Below are positions 52,927-63,616 of a stretch of 64,000 nucleotides of DNA, one piece after another. Origin of the DNA: Patagioenas fasciata (taxonomy: Eukaryota > Chordata > Aves > Columbiformes > Columbidae); the NCBI RefSeq assembly GCF_037038585.1, contig NC_092520.1:58742501-58806500 (forward strand), read 5' to 3'. The first letter of the stretch is position 1. The number at the start of each line of letters is the position of its first letter. The notes beneath the pieces were generated by a model. The model was not told the origin of the DNA, did no database searches, and saw only the letters and a program-made list of their open reading frames with translations. Position numbers and translations under genes: made by a program.

Positions 52927-53666
52927 ACACCAAGCACAGATACAAGCTGGGCAGAGAAGGGACTGAAAGCAGCACTGTGAAGAAGGACTGGAGGTACTGG
53001 TGGATGAAAGACTGGAGGTACTGGTGGATGAAAGACTGGACATGAGCCAACAACGTGTACTTGCAGCTCAGAAGGCCAGTTGTATCCTGGGCTGCATCAA
53101 AAGCAGCGTGGCCAGCAGGTCAAGGGAGGTGATTCTGCCCCTCTGCTCCGCTCTGGTGAGACCCCACCTGGAGTCCTGTGTCCAGCTCTGGAGCCCTCAG
53201 CACAGGAGAGACATGGACCTGTTGGAGAGGGACCAGAGGAGGCCACCAAAATGATCAGAGGGCTGGAACAACTCTGCTGTGAGGACAGGCTGAGACAGTT
53301 GGGGTTGTTCAGCCTGGAGAAGAGAAGGATCTGGGATGACCTTATTGGAGCCTTTCAGTACCTACAAGAAAGATAGAGACAGACTTTTTAGCAGAGCCTG
53401 TTGTGATAGGACAAGAGGTAATGGCTTTAAAATGAAAGTTTTATGTTACATATAAGGAAGTTCTTTATGATGAGGGTGGTGAAGCACTGGCACAGGTTGC
53501 CCAGAGAGGTGGTAGATGCCCCATCCCTGGAAATGTTCAAGGTCAGGTTGGATGGGTCTTAGAACAACCTGGTCTAGTGGAAGGTGTCTTTGTGCATGGC
53601 AGGGGGGTTGGAACTAGATGATCTATAAGGTCCCTTCCAACCCAAACCATTCTATGGTTCTGTGGG
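52927..53666 (+). mobile_element. CR1 LINE, 5'-truncated, with internal duplication
   Basis: The plus-strand copy begins within ORF2 (near GATACAAGCTGGGCAGAGAAG). It continues through the ORF2 tail and 3' UTR to CCATTCTATGGTTCTGTGG. It shares a subfamily with 25185 and keeps frames at 53000-53254 and 53080-53376. It carries a 24-bp exact tandem duplication at 52987-53034 and a deletion relative to 25185 near 53440. Confidence 0.95.
52987..53034 (+). repeat. 24-bp exact tandem duplication inside CR1
   Basis: The unit beginning ACTGGAGGTACTGGTGG occurs twice back to back (52987-53010, 53011-53034). The other CR1 copies have it once. It keeps the reading frame (24 = 3 x 8) but arose in an inactive copy. 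Confidence 0.95.
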
Positions 53667-54127
53667 TTCTAGCTATTCACGCAACTCCTCTAAGCAGTTT
53701 TTGAAAGATATCTCAACTTTGCTTTGCTCACTGTCCTCTTTTCCCTAATCCTTTTCTTTAATGCTGTATAATTAGACAGAATACTATCAGTTAGTCAAAT
53801 TACAGCACAGATGACACTCCATCAGCCAGAAGGAAGAAGAGGAATTACAGAGGCTGGTCCAGACACATGCCAATATCTAATTAGCTGACATCTTGTGAAA
53901 TCCTGGGAGATTTTTTGAGAGTGAGGGTAGGGAATAGAAGAAGGGATGGTCCTAATAGGTGTTGGTGATCACTTTTCCTAATAGTCTCCAACGGAAGCGA
54001 TTGATGCCCCTGTCTTTGAATATTCTGAAATTTGTCATGGGTAAAGCATTTTTCTATCTCTATGCATTTTCAACCTCTACTCTTTATGATGCTGCCAGAA
54101 AACACTTCAAAGTTAATTGGAGAATAT

Positions 54128-54185
54128 TTGTAAAGCGCTTTGAATATTCAAGTGCTGCGTAAGTACCAAGGTAGGTATTAGTAAC
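54128..54185 (+). repeat. Possible ancient amniote interspersed repeat
   Basis: The words TTGTAAAGCGCTTTGAA and GTGCTGCGTAAGTACCAAGG, in this order, resemble a motif found near the 3' ends of old vertebrate repeats (GTAAAGCGCTTTGAG followed by GCTATATAAGTGCAA). The match is short and from memory of the pattern. Confidence 0.3.
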
Positions 54186-56248
54186 TAAGATCCCAATGAA
54201 TTAGGGAGGAAGTTTAGAGTCCAGCCGCACAGAGCAGGCAGTGGTGCCAGCCTGGCTTAGACAAGAAGGGAGCTGAGTGAGAAGAGGGCTTCAGAGATGT
54301 ATCACAAATTCATCTGGGACAGGTTAGTAGCAACATGAGGAGCTGGCCATCCCAGACATGCTAAACAAGCAGTTGCTGGTATATTTCTCCATTACTACAA
54401 GTGCCTAAACAAAAATCTCTACAGTGCAGCATTGGTAGTTACCAGTTCATAGTTGGGAAGGAACAACCATCTGTTCCCTCTTTGCTACACCATGCCAGTC
54501 TCTTTTTCTACAGAGGATGAAGAACTGAGGCCTCTTGGTGTATGACCAATTTCATGTTGACTCTTTGAAGTTATACATGAAACACTTCACACATTTCTGA
54601 CCTGAAGAGAACAGCTCTTCTCCTGGGGCTCCTGCTGAGCTGAGTTGTTCAGCTGGTTCTTTTCTTTCACCTACCCATGGACACAAGACTGGAAGTGATG
54701 GAACTCTGTGACACTTCTGATGTTTTTTTGGTAATTTGCCTTGCTGAGGCAATGGACTGTAGATCATTGAGGGAAAGAATCTGGAATACTTCTGGATGGA
54801 TGCATTCCAAATATTATTTCTCTCCAGCTGTGCTGCTAAGCTGAGCTACATAAGTTTGACAGAGCAGAACTTGGGGCCTGGGAAAAATTGCTTTCCCGTG
54901 GCACTCTTTCCAAAAGGCATGGTTCCTGTGAAATCCCACAGCCAGAGATCTAGTGACCTGCAACATTAAATTTTGAAAAACAGTTGATTTCTGTCATTTC
55001 TTGGATCCACTGAGAGACAGGTAAGCAATTTTACTTACTCTTAAGAGAACCGTGGACATCCTCAATGGATAGATCCTCCATCTGGGAGTGTAATGTGAAA
55101 ACTGAGATTGGTAGCTACCACCTGCCTGCCCAAATGTGTCTTACTGTGCGTGTGATGGTCTCACGATCCATGGAAGCTGTGACTGGCTAGCAGTTTTTAA
55201 AATCAGGCCTTTTATGTTCAATGAACATAAATTACGTAACCTTAGGCACCAAATAAAAGTACTTAAGAGATCCATTTTAGTGCACAGCTTGTTGTAATTT
55301 TCTGGCTTTTCTTATCCTTTGCCATTGCTCTCAGCAATTTCTGGAAAATTCAGGGAGAAGAAAGAGATAATAAGGTTAATCAAAAAAGAAAAGGATCCTC
55401 TCTTAAAGCACATGAAAGACATTGGAGGTGATCATATATTTTATATAAACAATGAGACTAAGTCAAGGTGATGAGCAGGACTCTGAACACGGTTAACATC
55501 AGGACAATTGACACAGATTTTAATGGTATGTGAAGTCACCTAGGCTCTTGCAGGTGGTGAGCATAGCCAAAATTTTCATGCTTAATTTTAAAAGCCAAGA
55601 AACTGAATATTAAATACTCCAGACTGACTGAAAAGGAATCACACCTGAGGTCTCACGGTTAGGAAATGTTCATTTAACATCTATTAATTGATTTTACGAA
55701 TAGGCAAGCAGAATGTCCACACTGATCTCTGGTAGATGCCACTTGACTAAGGAGCGTGATGCCTGCTTGCATGGTGCAAGTTGGACAGGTGCCACGTGCC
55801 TGTGCTTCAGCTTCGAGCCATGAGTCCACAGGCTGAAATCTGAGCGTGAATCTAGGGGAAGGTTGCAGTCCTCAGCCACTGCAACACAGCCAGAATGTGC
55901 CTCGCTTTTCTTCCTGAGCCATTTCACCAGCCACCCGAGTTCTGCTGCTCCAGGGGATGAGCCCTCCATATTTTGAATGTCCAGCAGTGCTTAAATAATT
56001 CATTCAGGCCTTATAACATTTTTCACAGATGGGAAGCTGCCCTGGGTGGTGAATCACTTCAATTCTAGTAGGGCGTCAAAGGATGTCAAAGGATGGAGAA
56101 ATACTATGGGAAATGGTAGGATTACAGCTCTTTCTCTTGCTGGCAGAAAAGGACACAATCCTCACTCGGTAACAGAGCAGGCTTCACAGCACACAAAGCT
56201 GGAAGATCCTCAATGGGACACTTAGAAAGCAAACAAAAAATAAAACAA

Positions 56249-56267
56249 ACACACACACACACACACA
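56249..56267 (+). repeat. (AC)n microsatellite
   Basis: Nine to ten AC units inside a longer A/C-rich stretch (56230-56305). Confidence 0.9.
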
Positions 56268-57004
56268 TAAACAAAACTCACCAAAACAAAGAAACACAAA
56301 CCAGTTTTCAGCAAGTTCATAAAACAGGAAGAAGCTATTGATTTTATCAATGGGTTAATAACAGCATTTCTTTTTGCCCAAGCTTCCGACCAGCAGCGAA
56401 CACCACCGAAGTGACTCCTGCCCCTTTTGGGTACAGCTTTTGCAATGTAACTACTTATCTCTCCTGCAGGACACTATTTAACCCTATGAACATTACATTT
56501 TCAGACATCTAAGAATACCAACATAACAGTAGCTGAAGCTGCCAGCCAGAATTCTGTCAGATCAAATTGCACGACCTGGGCAATAACCTGAATGAGTTTG
56601 GGGAAAGGTTTTTGCATCAACAGTACTTTCTTTGGGGGTGTATGTGGGGAAGAGCAGGCTGGAAAACCTACTGTAGTACCAGCCTAGGAACCCAAAACCG
56701 TTACTTGTCTGCCATTGCTCTCAGCAATTTCTCCTTGCTCATCCTTGTAGCTATTCTCTGAAATTTTTCCAGTTCCGCCCTCCTACTTTTCCTGTCTGGA
56801 TGCCTTTTGTGTTCTTGACTTTTTGAGATGAAGCAACCAGAACTGCATGTAATAAATGATGAAGCTGTGGCATAATGATGTTCTGTCTTATTTTCCATAC
56901 CTTCTGCTAATAACTCTTAATATTTATTTTTTGTTAACCTCTGTCAAGCACTGATTTGATGTTTTCATCAAAGCATCCACAATAATCCAAAATGACATTT
57001 TTTA

Positions 57005-57124
57005 GTACATGTACATATATATGCATATAAATGTATCTTATGCATAAATGTATATGTATCTTATATATAAATCTAAATATAAATGTATCTTATATGCATA
57101 AATGTATCTTATATATAAGATACA
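57005..57124 (+). repeat. AT-rich minisatellite ending in a palindrome
   Basis: The phrase ATAAATGTATCTTAT recurs about four times with variable spacing (within 57027-57118). The last 22 bases (57103-57124) are a perfect palindrome centred on TATATA. Confidence 0.8.
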
Positions 57125-57304
57125 ATGTTCCTTTGCCCTCATTTCCCTGAATTATTTCATATTATCTGAAAACCCTTACTTTGCCACATCCCCTTCTCCA
57201 GGCACCTGCACATATCCCAGCACAGATGCTGCAGAACTCACTTATGACTCCCTGCAGTTTAAAGAGCTGAAAACTTATTTCTGTGCTGTGTTCCCAGTTC
57301 TAAC

Positions 57305-57675
57305 CAATCACTTGAACATGAGCCACCAGTATCCACTGGCAGCAGAGATGGCCAACAGCAGGAGCACAGCCAGGAGGTGGGAGAGGCATTGATGACCCCC
57401 TTCTGCTCACACATACTGTGGTCAGTTTGGGTCCCCCCAATACAGGGAAGATATGGATAAACTGCGGTGAGTTTGGTGATGGTCAGGGCTGTAGCAGCAC
57501 CCTTGAGGAGAGCCTGGGGCAGGCAGTTTCTCCAGTCTGGCATAGAGGTGGCTTTGGGGACACCTCACAGACTCCCTAATTCCTATGGGAAGGTCATCAA
57601 GGAGATGAGAGTCAGACTCTCCAAAGTGGTGTGCGGTGGGAGGTTAAGAGACAATAGGCGTAAATTTCATATTCG
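57305..57675 (+). mobile_element. Old CR1 LINE fragment
   Basis: The plus strand shows the order of the CR1 ORF2 tail with heavy decay. GAACATGAGCCACCAGTAT comes first, then AACAGCAGGAGCACAGCCAG, AGGGAAGATATGGATAAACTG, GAGGTGGCTTTGGGGACACC and AGTGGTGTGCGGTGGGAGG. Stops and indels break every frame, and the 3' UTR and terminal octamers are not evident. It resembles the CR1 lineages that end with a TGGTGCATGGTGGGAGGA-type motif more than the younger copies here. Confidence 0.7.
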
Positions 57676-58509
57676 CTGAAATTCCACCTTTTCTGTCAAC
57701 ACAAAACAGTTTAAAACCTGTGGACCATCTGCACTGACTTAGAAAAATGGTATTTTGTGCCCACGCATCACAATCTCTTCAGGTTCACAGAATATAAATC
57801 CTTTATTTTTGAGGATTCAAAAGTCTTGGAGTCCCATTCTGAACTGGTTTTCATCTCACAATGACTTGCAATTCACCTATGCAATTCCACTTTCCTGATA
57901 ATATTTGCATTCCTCTCAAATTCATGGCCAAGGATAAGACTTTGACTCCAGGAGACATCTTCAGGTAGCTATCTGGACAGGACAAATAAGTGTTAGGCAT
58001 CCCACTGGTGTGATATGGGAAAAAATAATTGCATTTATTGAATTTATTTTAAATTAGGCCTAAGGGTTATTTTGGAGTTGGAAGAAATAAATTGGCAATT
58101 GAAAAAGCATGTTTTCTTATTTCCCGGTTTTATGTGAAGCATGAAATATTTTGAGCATTAAATCAGAGAGCATCTAGCAGATCTTCCAGGCAAAGATCTA
58201 CTAATTTATTTTTCTACTACCAACTTTTTTTTTCCTAGAAAATGTTTTTCTTCTAATACAAAGATCTAATTGTTAAGACTTCAGAATAATGAAATAATGT
58301 GTTTTCATTGCTCTACAACTTTTAAGATGTAATTTTAAAATAAATGCTGAATTCCATGTATGGAATTAAGGACACAACACTAGAAAGTGATGAAGTTGTC
58401 CCACATAGTTTTCTAAGGGACAGTAACTTCTTAACTTGTAGCAATGAATGAGGCTTCCACTATGTTTACATAGAGCAATAGTCACATCTAGTGGTCACAT
58501 AGGTAATTA
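57676..58509. other. Unique A+T-rich DNA
   Basis: No feature was recognised. Confidence 0.5.
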
Positions 58510-58567
58510 CAGGGTGTTTCAAAGGGATACTGATTTCAAATTGTGGCTACCTTTTTGAACCACCTTG
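58510..58567. mobile_element. Possible tiny mariner-like remnant
   Basis: CAGGGTGTTTCAAAGGG at the left and the reverse complement of the right end (CAAGGTGGTTCAAAAAGG) are imperfect inverted repeats. They lie about 20 bases apart, and each is flanked by TA. Tc1/mariner elements duplicate TA on insertion, and bird genomes carry mariner-type (Galluhop-like) copies. At 58 bp this would be a deeply deleted copy, and a chance inverted repeat cannot be excluded. Confidence 0.4.
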
Positions 58568-61419
58568 TATTTCTATCTGCTTTGCATGGCTAACCCGAAA
58601 GGCATTTTGTATATTAAATATCCAATGCTATAATTTTCTATTTAAATTGTATGCATCTTAATAAGTTTTTTAAATATCCATCTAAGGAAGATGAAAATTC
58701 ATCTGTGTAAAAACACAGTTGTGACTGATGACAGAGCAAAAAATGCTACAACACTAATGGAGGGAAGGAGAGGAAATTCTGAAGGCATTCCAAGATACTC
58801 ATATGGGTAAAGAAAACTTTTTTATTTTAGGATGGGATGATGCCATTTATGAATGCAGTCAAGTGCGACATGTAAAATGGCAATATAGGCAGAAATTTCA
58901 AAGATTTGAGGTTTGTATACCTTTTAAAGCAAAAGCATCATCCTGAGGCTCGCTGTATATGACAGCAAGCAGATATACAACCTTTTATTAAGCTAGTCCT
59001 TCAGGGCACGCCAGAGCATAAAGACAAAAACCTTTCCTCTTCTGGCTAGCCAGGATAAGTTGTTCTTCTGGTGGAAGAGAGACCTGCCTGGGAAAAAAGA
59101 CGTAAACTTCCCAAAGATCAGATGGGGGCTCCATGGCCACTGTTCCAGAGGACTGATTTCCCCAGCTCCCCCTGCAGTCACCTACCATGGCACCTGGCCT
59201 TACAGACTGCTTCATGAGGGGCCACCTGTGCCTTAATTCCCAATGAAGACCGATCAGCAGCAACAAGTCATTGAGGATGTCCCACTAGGTACGGACAAGG
59301 AGTAGCTCTGCTCCTTGGCCAAGGCCTACACGCGATGAACTGATGTTTCATCTGATGCTGATCTTGTCCACTGGCCTCTCTTCAAGGGATGACACAGGCA
59401 GGAGGGGGCGCCACATGATTCAACAACAGTGTTACAGACAGGCAAGAAGCTGAAATAGCTGCTAACAGAAGTCAGCTATCTGAGAAAGCGATGGGAGTAA
59501 ATCCAGCCATACAGATAGATGGAATATTGAATCATAACTCTCTCACCAACCTGGACACAGTTTACCCTACACATCATATAGAACAACGCTGTCTCCTTAA
59601 TTCTGAGGACAAACCTTCCAGGAAAGACAACCAGGACAACATGCAACACCCACTGCCTTTCACATCAGCACGTTTCATTCTTTTGGTCTACATGATATTC
59701 TTTGAGGATCCCTTCCTCAAATTTCCTCTGCCTTATGATGAACTGACCAATATGATCACAAGTGGAGAACCTAAGTATAGGTAAATTACTTGGGGATTTG
59801 GGGTATGGGATTTGGATAACATATCCAGAGTTTATGTCCTTGTTACAAGACTGTGAGAACTCCTATAGAGTGCAGTTCAGTACAAACCAGCTACACCATA
59901 CTGAGAATGACATATAGCTTTTCTGGGAGCTGGAAATAAGCCACAGAATGAGCAGAGGAAAATCAAACTCCTTCCATTGTTCCTGGGAGCTCTACATCGG
60001 ACTCCAAGTTTGAGGGCATTATGTTTTCCAGTACAAGAAATAAATTCAAGGGAAGCAGGTCATTCCTGGGTCAGGCACACTTTCCGTGTCAAAAGCAAAG
60101 AGAATAGTTGTGAATCACAGAGTTTCTATTAATAAGATCAACACAACAGTAAAATGAGACATGCCAATGTGCATTTGCAGCATTGTTACACTTAGGCTTG
60201 TCTAATTTACTCTTTTATCTAGCTTCATTCAAAGATTACACAAAGGCACAGCTATCTTCAGTAGTAAATATAACACTAGCTCACACTGTACTTGATAGCT
60301 CTTTTAACAAATGGATGAGGAAAGAAAGGTTGTTCCTTTTCAGCTTGCACTGAATTTGATATGACAGTTAAGAGAGTTTACCCGCTGTTGATGCAGCATG
60401 TGGCACCAATACAAGAAGGAGCAAGAGCAGGTGTTGCACTGAGGTGCAGAAATACTCCCTGAAACCTGTCGCAGACTTCCTGGCCACTGTAATAATTTGC
60501 ATTTAGTTGTCTTGCGGCATGAGACAGCACTGAAGAATGAAGCCACATGGGAGACACACAAAAAATATATAGGCAGATCCAGAAAGTAGTTTTTGCTGTC
60601 TTGTTTGTATCTGTTTTCTTTCCTCTGTTTGAAGGCATAGCACCACGTCCATGGCAAAGACACACGAGACAGGACACAGCCAGAGATGTCATTTGTCCTA
60701 ACTGGGTGAGCGTGAATATGCTTGTGAATCACCAGACCTGTCAAAGGCACTTGAGCTTCTCACACAGCCTTTGGTTGCCCTCCATTATGACAAAGTCATA
60801 TTTTAGAAGTTTATTTAAAACTTCATCACACATGAGTGGCATTAGTTGCAACAATGCACAGAAAAAGAAAACTACTTCATTTTTAGTGGATGTCAACCTT
60901 TTTTTCACCTGACCTTACAAACAGTGGAGAGATTATGCAGTGTAGGATATGTTTCTACTTCTCAGTTACTCTGATCTCAGTTGGTTTATAAGGTGAAGCC
61001 TTGGTTTCACACCCTGTAGTTTTCAGTTAACCTTTCAGGCTTTGTCCTTTGGTATAAAAGCTGTAGAGGTGTTAAGTGGAGCTGTACTCTGAACCATGGG
61101 GGCCAAGGGGCAAGCTAACCCTGGCCTAACTCAAATTCATGATATTCTTCATCACACCCTTCAGAAACACGAACAACTTCTAGGTCAGAATGTTTGCTGC
61201 CCTCTAGAGGAGAACTTGAACAAATATCTAATTTATGACATTCTATTAAAAGCAGTGACTGGGGGGTGTTGTTTTTATATTTTGCAAAAAAAAATCACAC
61301 ATTCCAGTCATTATACCTCCAGCTATGTCTTTAAAGAGTTTGCAGAGTCTGAAACACATAGCTTATAGTTTCTCGTATTTTTAAACCAGATAAAAAGAAA
61401 AACCATATACTAGATAGCT
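58568..61419. other. Unique DNA
   Basis: No gene was supported. The 97-codon frame at 59491-59784, the overlapping frames at 60340-60912 on both strands and the 90-codon frame at 61096-61368 have no recognisable domain. Confidence 0.45.
59398..59412 (+). promoter_or_regulatory. CTCF-like binding motif
   Basis: GCAGGAGGGGGCGCC matches the CTCF core consensus CCASYAGRKGGCRSY at 13 of 15 positions, including the AGGGGGCGC core. It stands out in A+T-rich DNA with few CpGs. Occupancy cannot be judged from sequence. Confidence 0.4.
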
Positions 61420-61685
61420 GGAAGCTTATCACCGCCAACATATAGTTTCAAGTGGAGACTAAATAGGTATCTGGAAGACAGATCCATGTAAGGTTACTAA
61501 ACAGAAAAGCCTCATCAGGTACAGGAAGTCCCCAAAGCTGAAAATACTAGAAGTCTAGGAGATTACCCACAAATATATTTTTTTTTCCAAGATCTTACTC
61601 CTCCCTTGGTGTCTGCTAATGGGCTTTGCTGGGAGACAGGATACTGGATCAGATGGACTCATTGGGCACTCTTAGCTTCTGAAAT
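61420..61685 (+). mobile_element. Ancient CR1/L3-type LINE tail
   Basis: The words GGTTACTAAACAGAAAAGCCTCATC and then GGAAGTCCCCAAAGCTGAAA recall the end of very old CR1-related LINEs shared across amniotes. The same holds for TGGGAGACAGGATACTGGATCAGATGGACTCATTGGGC. The order matches and no frame survives. Identification is from the pattern only. Confidence 0.45.
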
Positions 61686-62412
61686 ATAGTCTTTGGGTTT
61701 TAGTGAAGTAATCTGGGGAATCCCTCTGGGGAGCCCAGTGTCCTCATTAACTCCTGAAAGGACCTTTGCAGCTCTTAAAAAAAAAACTATTTCCTGGAAG
61801 TAGTCAAAAACTTTCCAGGATATTCTTGGGGGTTTGTTCTTTCAGCAAAACTGTACCAATGGATTTAAAAATTTCTGTTAAATTCCTGTTTAGCCACATC
61901 TTTGCTTTCTGGGAAAACTGAAGAGTAATTAAGAAATGGAAACAGAGAGCGACTTGAAGAAAACAAACAAACAGAAAAAAAGTCTGAGGATTCAAACTCA
62001 AAAACGATCTAAAAGGTTTCAGGTATCATTCAAGCTTTCTGTTGTTAAATGCTTTCCTTAATTCTAGATGTCATTTTAGCCTTGTACTGCTCAAGAAATT
62101 CTGTTAAAGGCCCATATGCTGTATACAGTTAGCACAGTGTGCCTGTGATACTGTTTAGCTGATGGGAATCTCAACAGAAAACATACCAGAAGTCTGCACC
62201 TCTATATAAAACACCAAAAGCTGAGACAACAGGACCATAAAAGTCAGGAACAGCATAGGTTACGCTGTTCTTTGTCACCCACAGGAAAACAGAAAACAAA
62301 AGGCCATTAGGTTGTACAGGACCTTGTAATTTTCTCCTGTGCTTCTTTTTCTCTTGTCAGTCTGGGTTGTCACATGATTGTTTCTATGGCCTTAAAGAGA
62401 GTCAGCAATAGC
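61686..62412. other. Unique DNA
   Basis: No feature was recognised. This stretch does not match the 5' third of the related LTR at 20489-21085, so the LTR that follows lacks that part. Confidence 0.45.
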
Positions 62413-62583
62413 CCTGCTGAGGGGATATTCCACACCATGTGATGTCATACTCAGCATATAAAGCTGGAGGAAGAAGAAGGAAGGGGGGACATTTGGAGGG
62501 ATGGTGTTTGTGTTTCCAAGTAACTGTGATGCGTGATAGAGCCCGGCTTTCCTGAAGATGGCTGAACCTGCCTGTACATGGGA
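62413..62583 (+). mobile_element. LTR fragment, left part (interrupted by CR1)
   Basis: The sequence matches the middle of the 20489-21085 LTR in the opposite orientation. It begins at CTGAGGGGATATTCCA and runs through CATATAAAGCTGGAGGAAGA to GGCTGAACCTGCCTGTACATGGGA. The first 245 bases or so of the LTR are missing. The CATATAAA TATA box is at 62455-62462. Confidence 0.88.
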
Positions 62584-63424
62584 ATCACAGAATGTTAGGG
62601 ATTGGAAGGGACCTCAAAAGATCATCTAGTCCAATCCCCCTATCAGAGCAGGAACACCTAGATGAGGTTACACAGGAATGTGTCCAGGTGGGTTTTAAAT
62701 GTCTCCAGAGAAAGAGTCTCCACAACCTCCCTGGGCAGCCTGTTTCAGTGTTCTATTACCCTCACTGAGAAGAAGTTTCGTCTCATATTTAAGTGGAAGC
62801 TCTTGTGTTCCAGCTTGAACCCACTACCCCTTGTCCTACCACTGGTTGCCACTGAGAAGAGCCTGGCTCCATCCTTGTGACACTCACCCTTTATATATTC
62901 ATAAACATTAATAAGGTCACCCCTCAGTCTCCTCTTCTCCTAACTAGAGCCCCAGCTCCCTCAGCCTTTCCTTATACGGGAGATGCTCCACTCCATCATC
63001 TTTGTTGCCCTGCGCTGGACTCTCTCCAGCAGTTCCCTGTCCTTCTCGAACTGAGGGGCCCAGAACTGGACACAATATTCCAGATGCGGTCCCACCAGGG
63101 CAGAGTAGAGGGGGAGGAGAACCTCTCTCGACCTACTAACCACCCCGCTTCTAATACACCCCAGGATGCCATTGGCCTTCCTGGCCACAAGGGCACAGCG
63201 CTGGCTCATGGTCATCCTGCTGTCCACCACGATCCCCAGGTCCCTTTCCCCTACACTGCTCTCTAATAGGTTGTTCCCCAACTTATACTGGAACCTGGGG
63301 TTGTTCCTGCCCAAACGCAAGACTCTACAGTTGCCCCTGTTATATTTCATTACATTTTTCCCCACCCAACTCTCCACCCTCTCCAGGTCTTGCTGGATGG
63401 CAGCACAGCCCTCTGGCATGCCAG
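62584..63424 (-). mobile_element. CR1 LINE inserted in an LTR, 5'-truncated
   Basis: The minus-strand copy has its 3' end at 62584 (ATCACAGAATG on the plus strand) and its truncated 5' end at about 63424. The minus-strand frame 63419-62961 holds a well preserved ORF2 segment ([48 protein letters not shown]). The frame shifts near 62990 before the ORF2 end, whose antisense appears at 62662-62880. Both edges abut LTR sequence that is contiguous in the 20489 copy, which proves nesting. Confidence 0.95.
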
Positions 63425-63616
63425 CCAGTGAATGAATCCCTTGTTTTGCTTTGCTTGCATGTGCAGCTTTTGCTTTACTTATTAAACTGTCTTTATCTCA
63501 ACCCAGGAGTTGTCTCACTTTTACCCTTCTGATTCTCTTCCCCATCCCATTGCAGGGTGCACTATGAGCGAGTGGCTGGGTGGTGCTCAGTTGCTGGCTG
63601 GGGTTAAGCTGCAACA
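63425..63616 (+). mobile_element. LTR fragment, right part
   Basis: The LTR continues after the CR1: CAGTGAATGAATCCC, ATTAAACTGTCTTTATCTCA (poly(A) signal ATTAAA at 63481-63486), then GGGGTTAAGCTGCAACA, its CA terminus, at 63616. Compared with the 20489 copy the end is mutated (CTGCAACA against CCACAACA). Confidence 0.9.

Larger units (their letters stand above)
53667..57000. other. Unique DNA
   Basis: No gene was recognised. A possible ancient SINE-like piece at 54128-54185 and a (CA)n array at 56249-56267 are listed separately. Confidence 0.45.

Noticed and set aside
58483..58497. Second CTCF-like motif on the minus strand (CCACTAGATGTGACT)
   Set aside because: The GGC of the core is changed to GTG, which usually abolishes recognition.
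60340..60912. Overlapping frames of 104-136 codons on both strands
   Set aside because: Overlapping open frames on opposite strands with no recognisable domain and no splice or promoter context are most simply chance.
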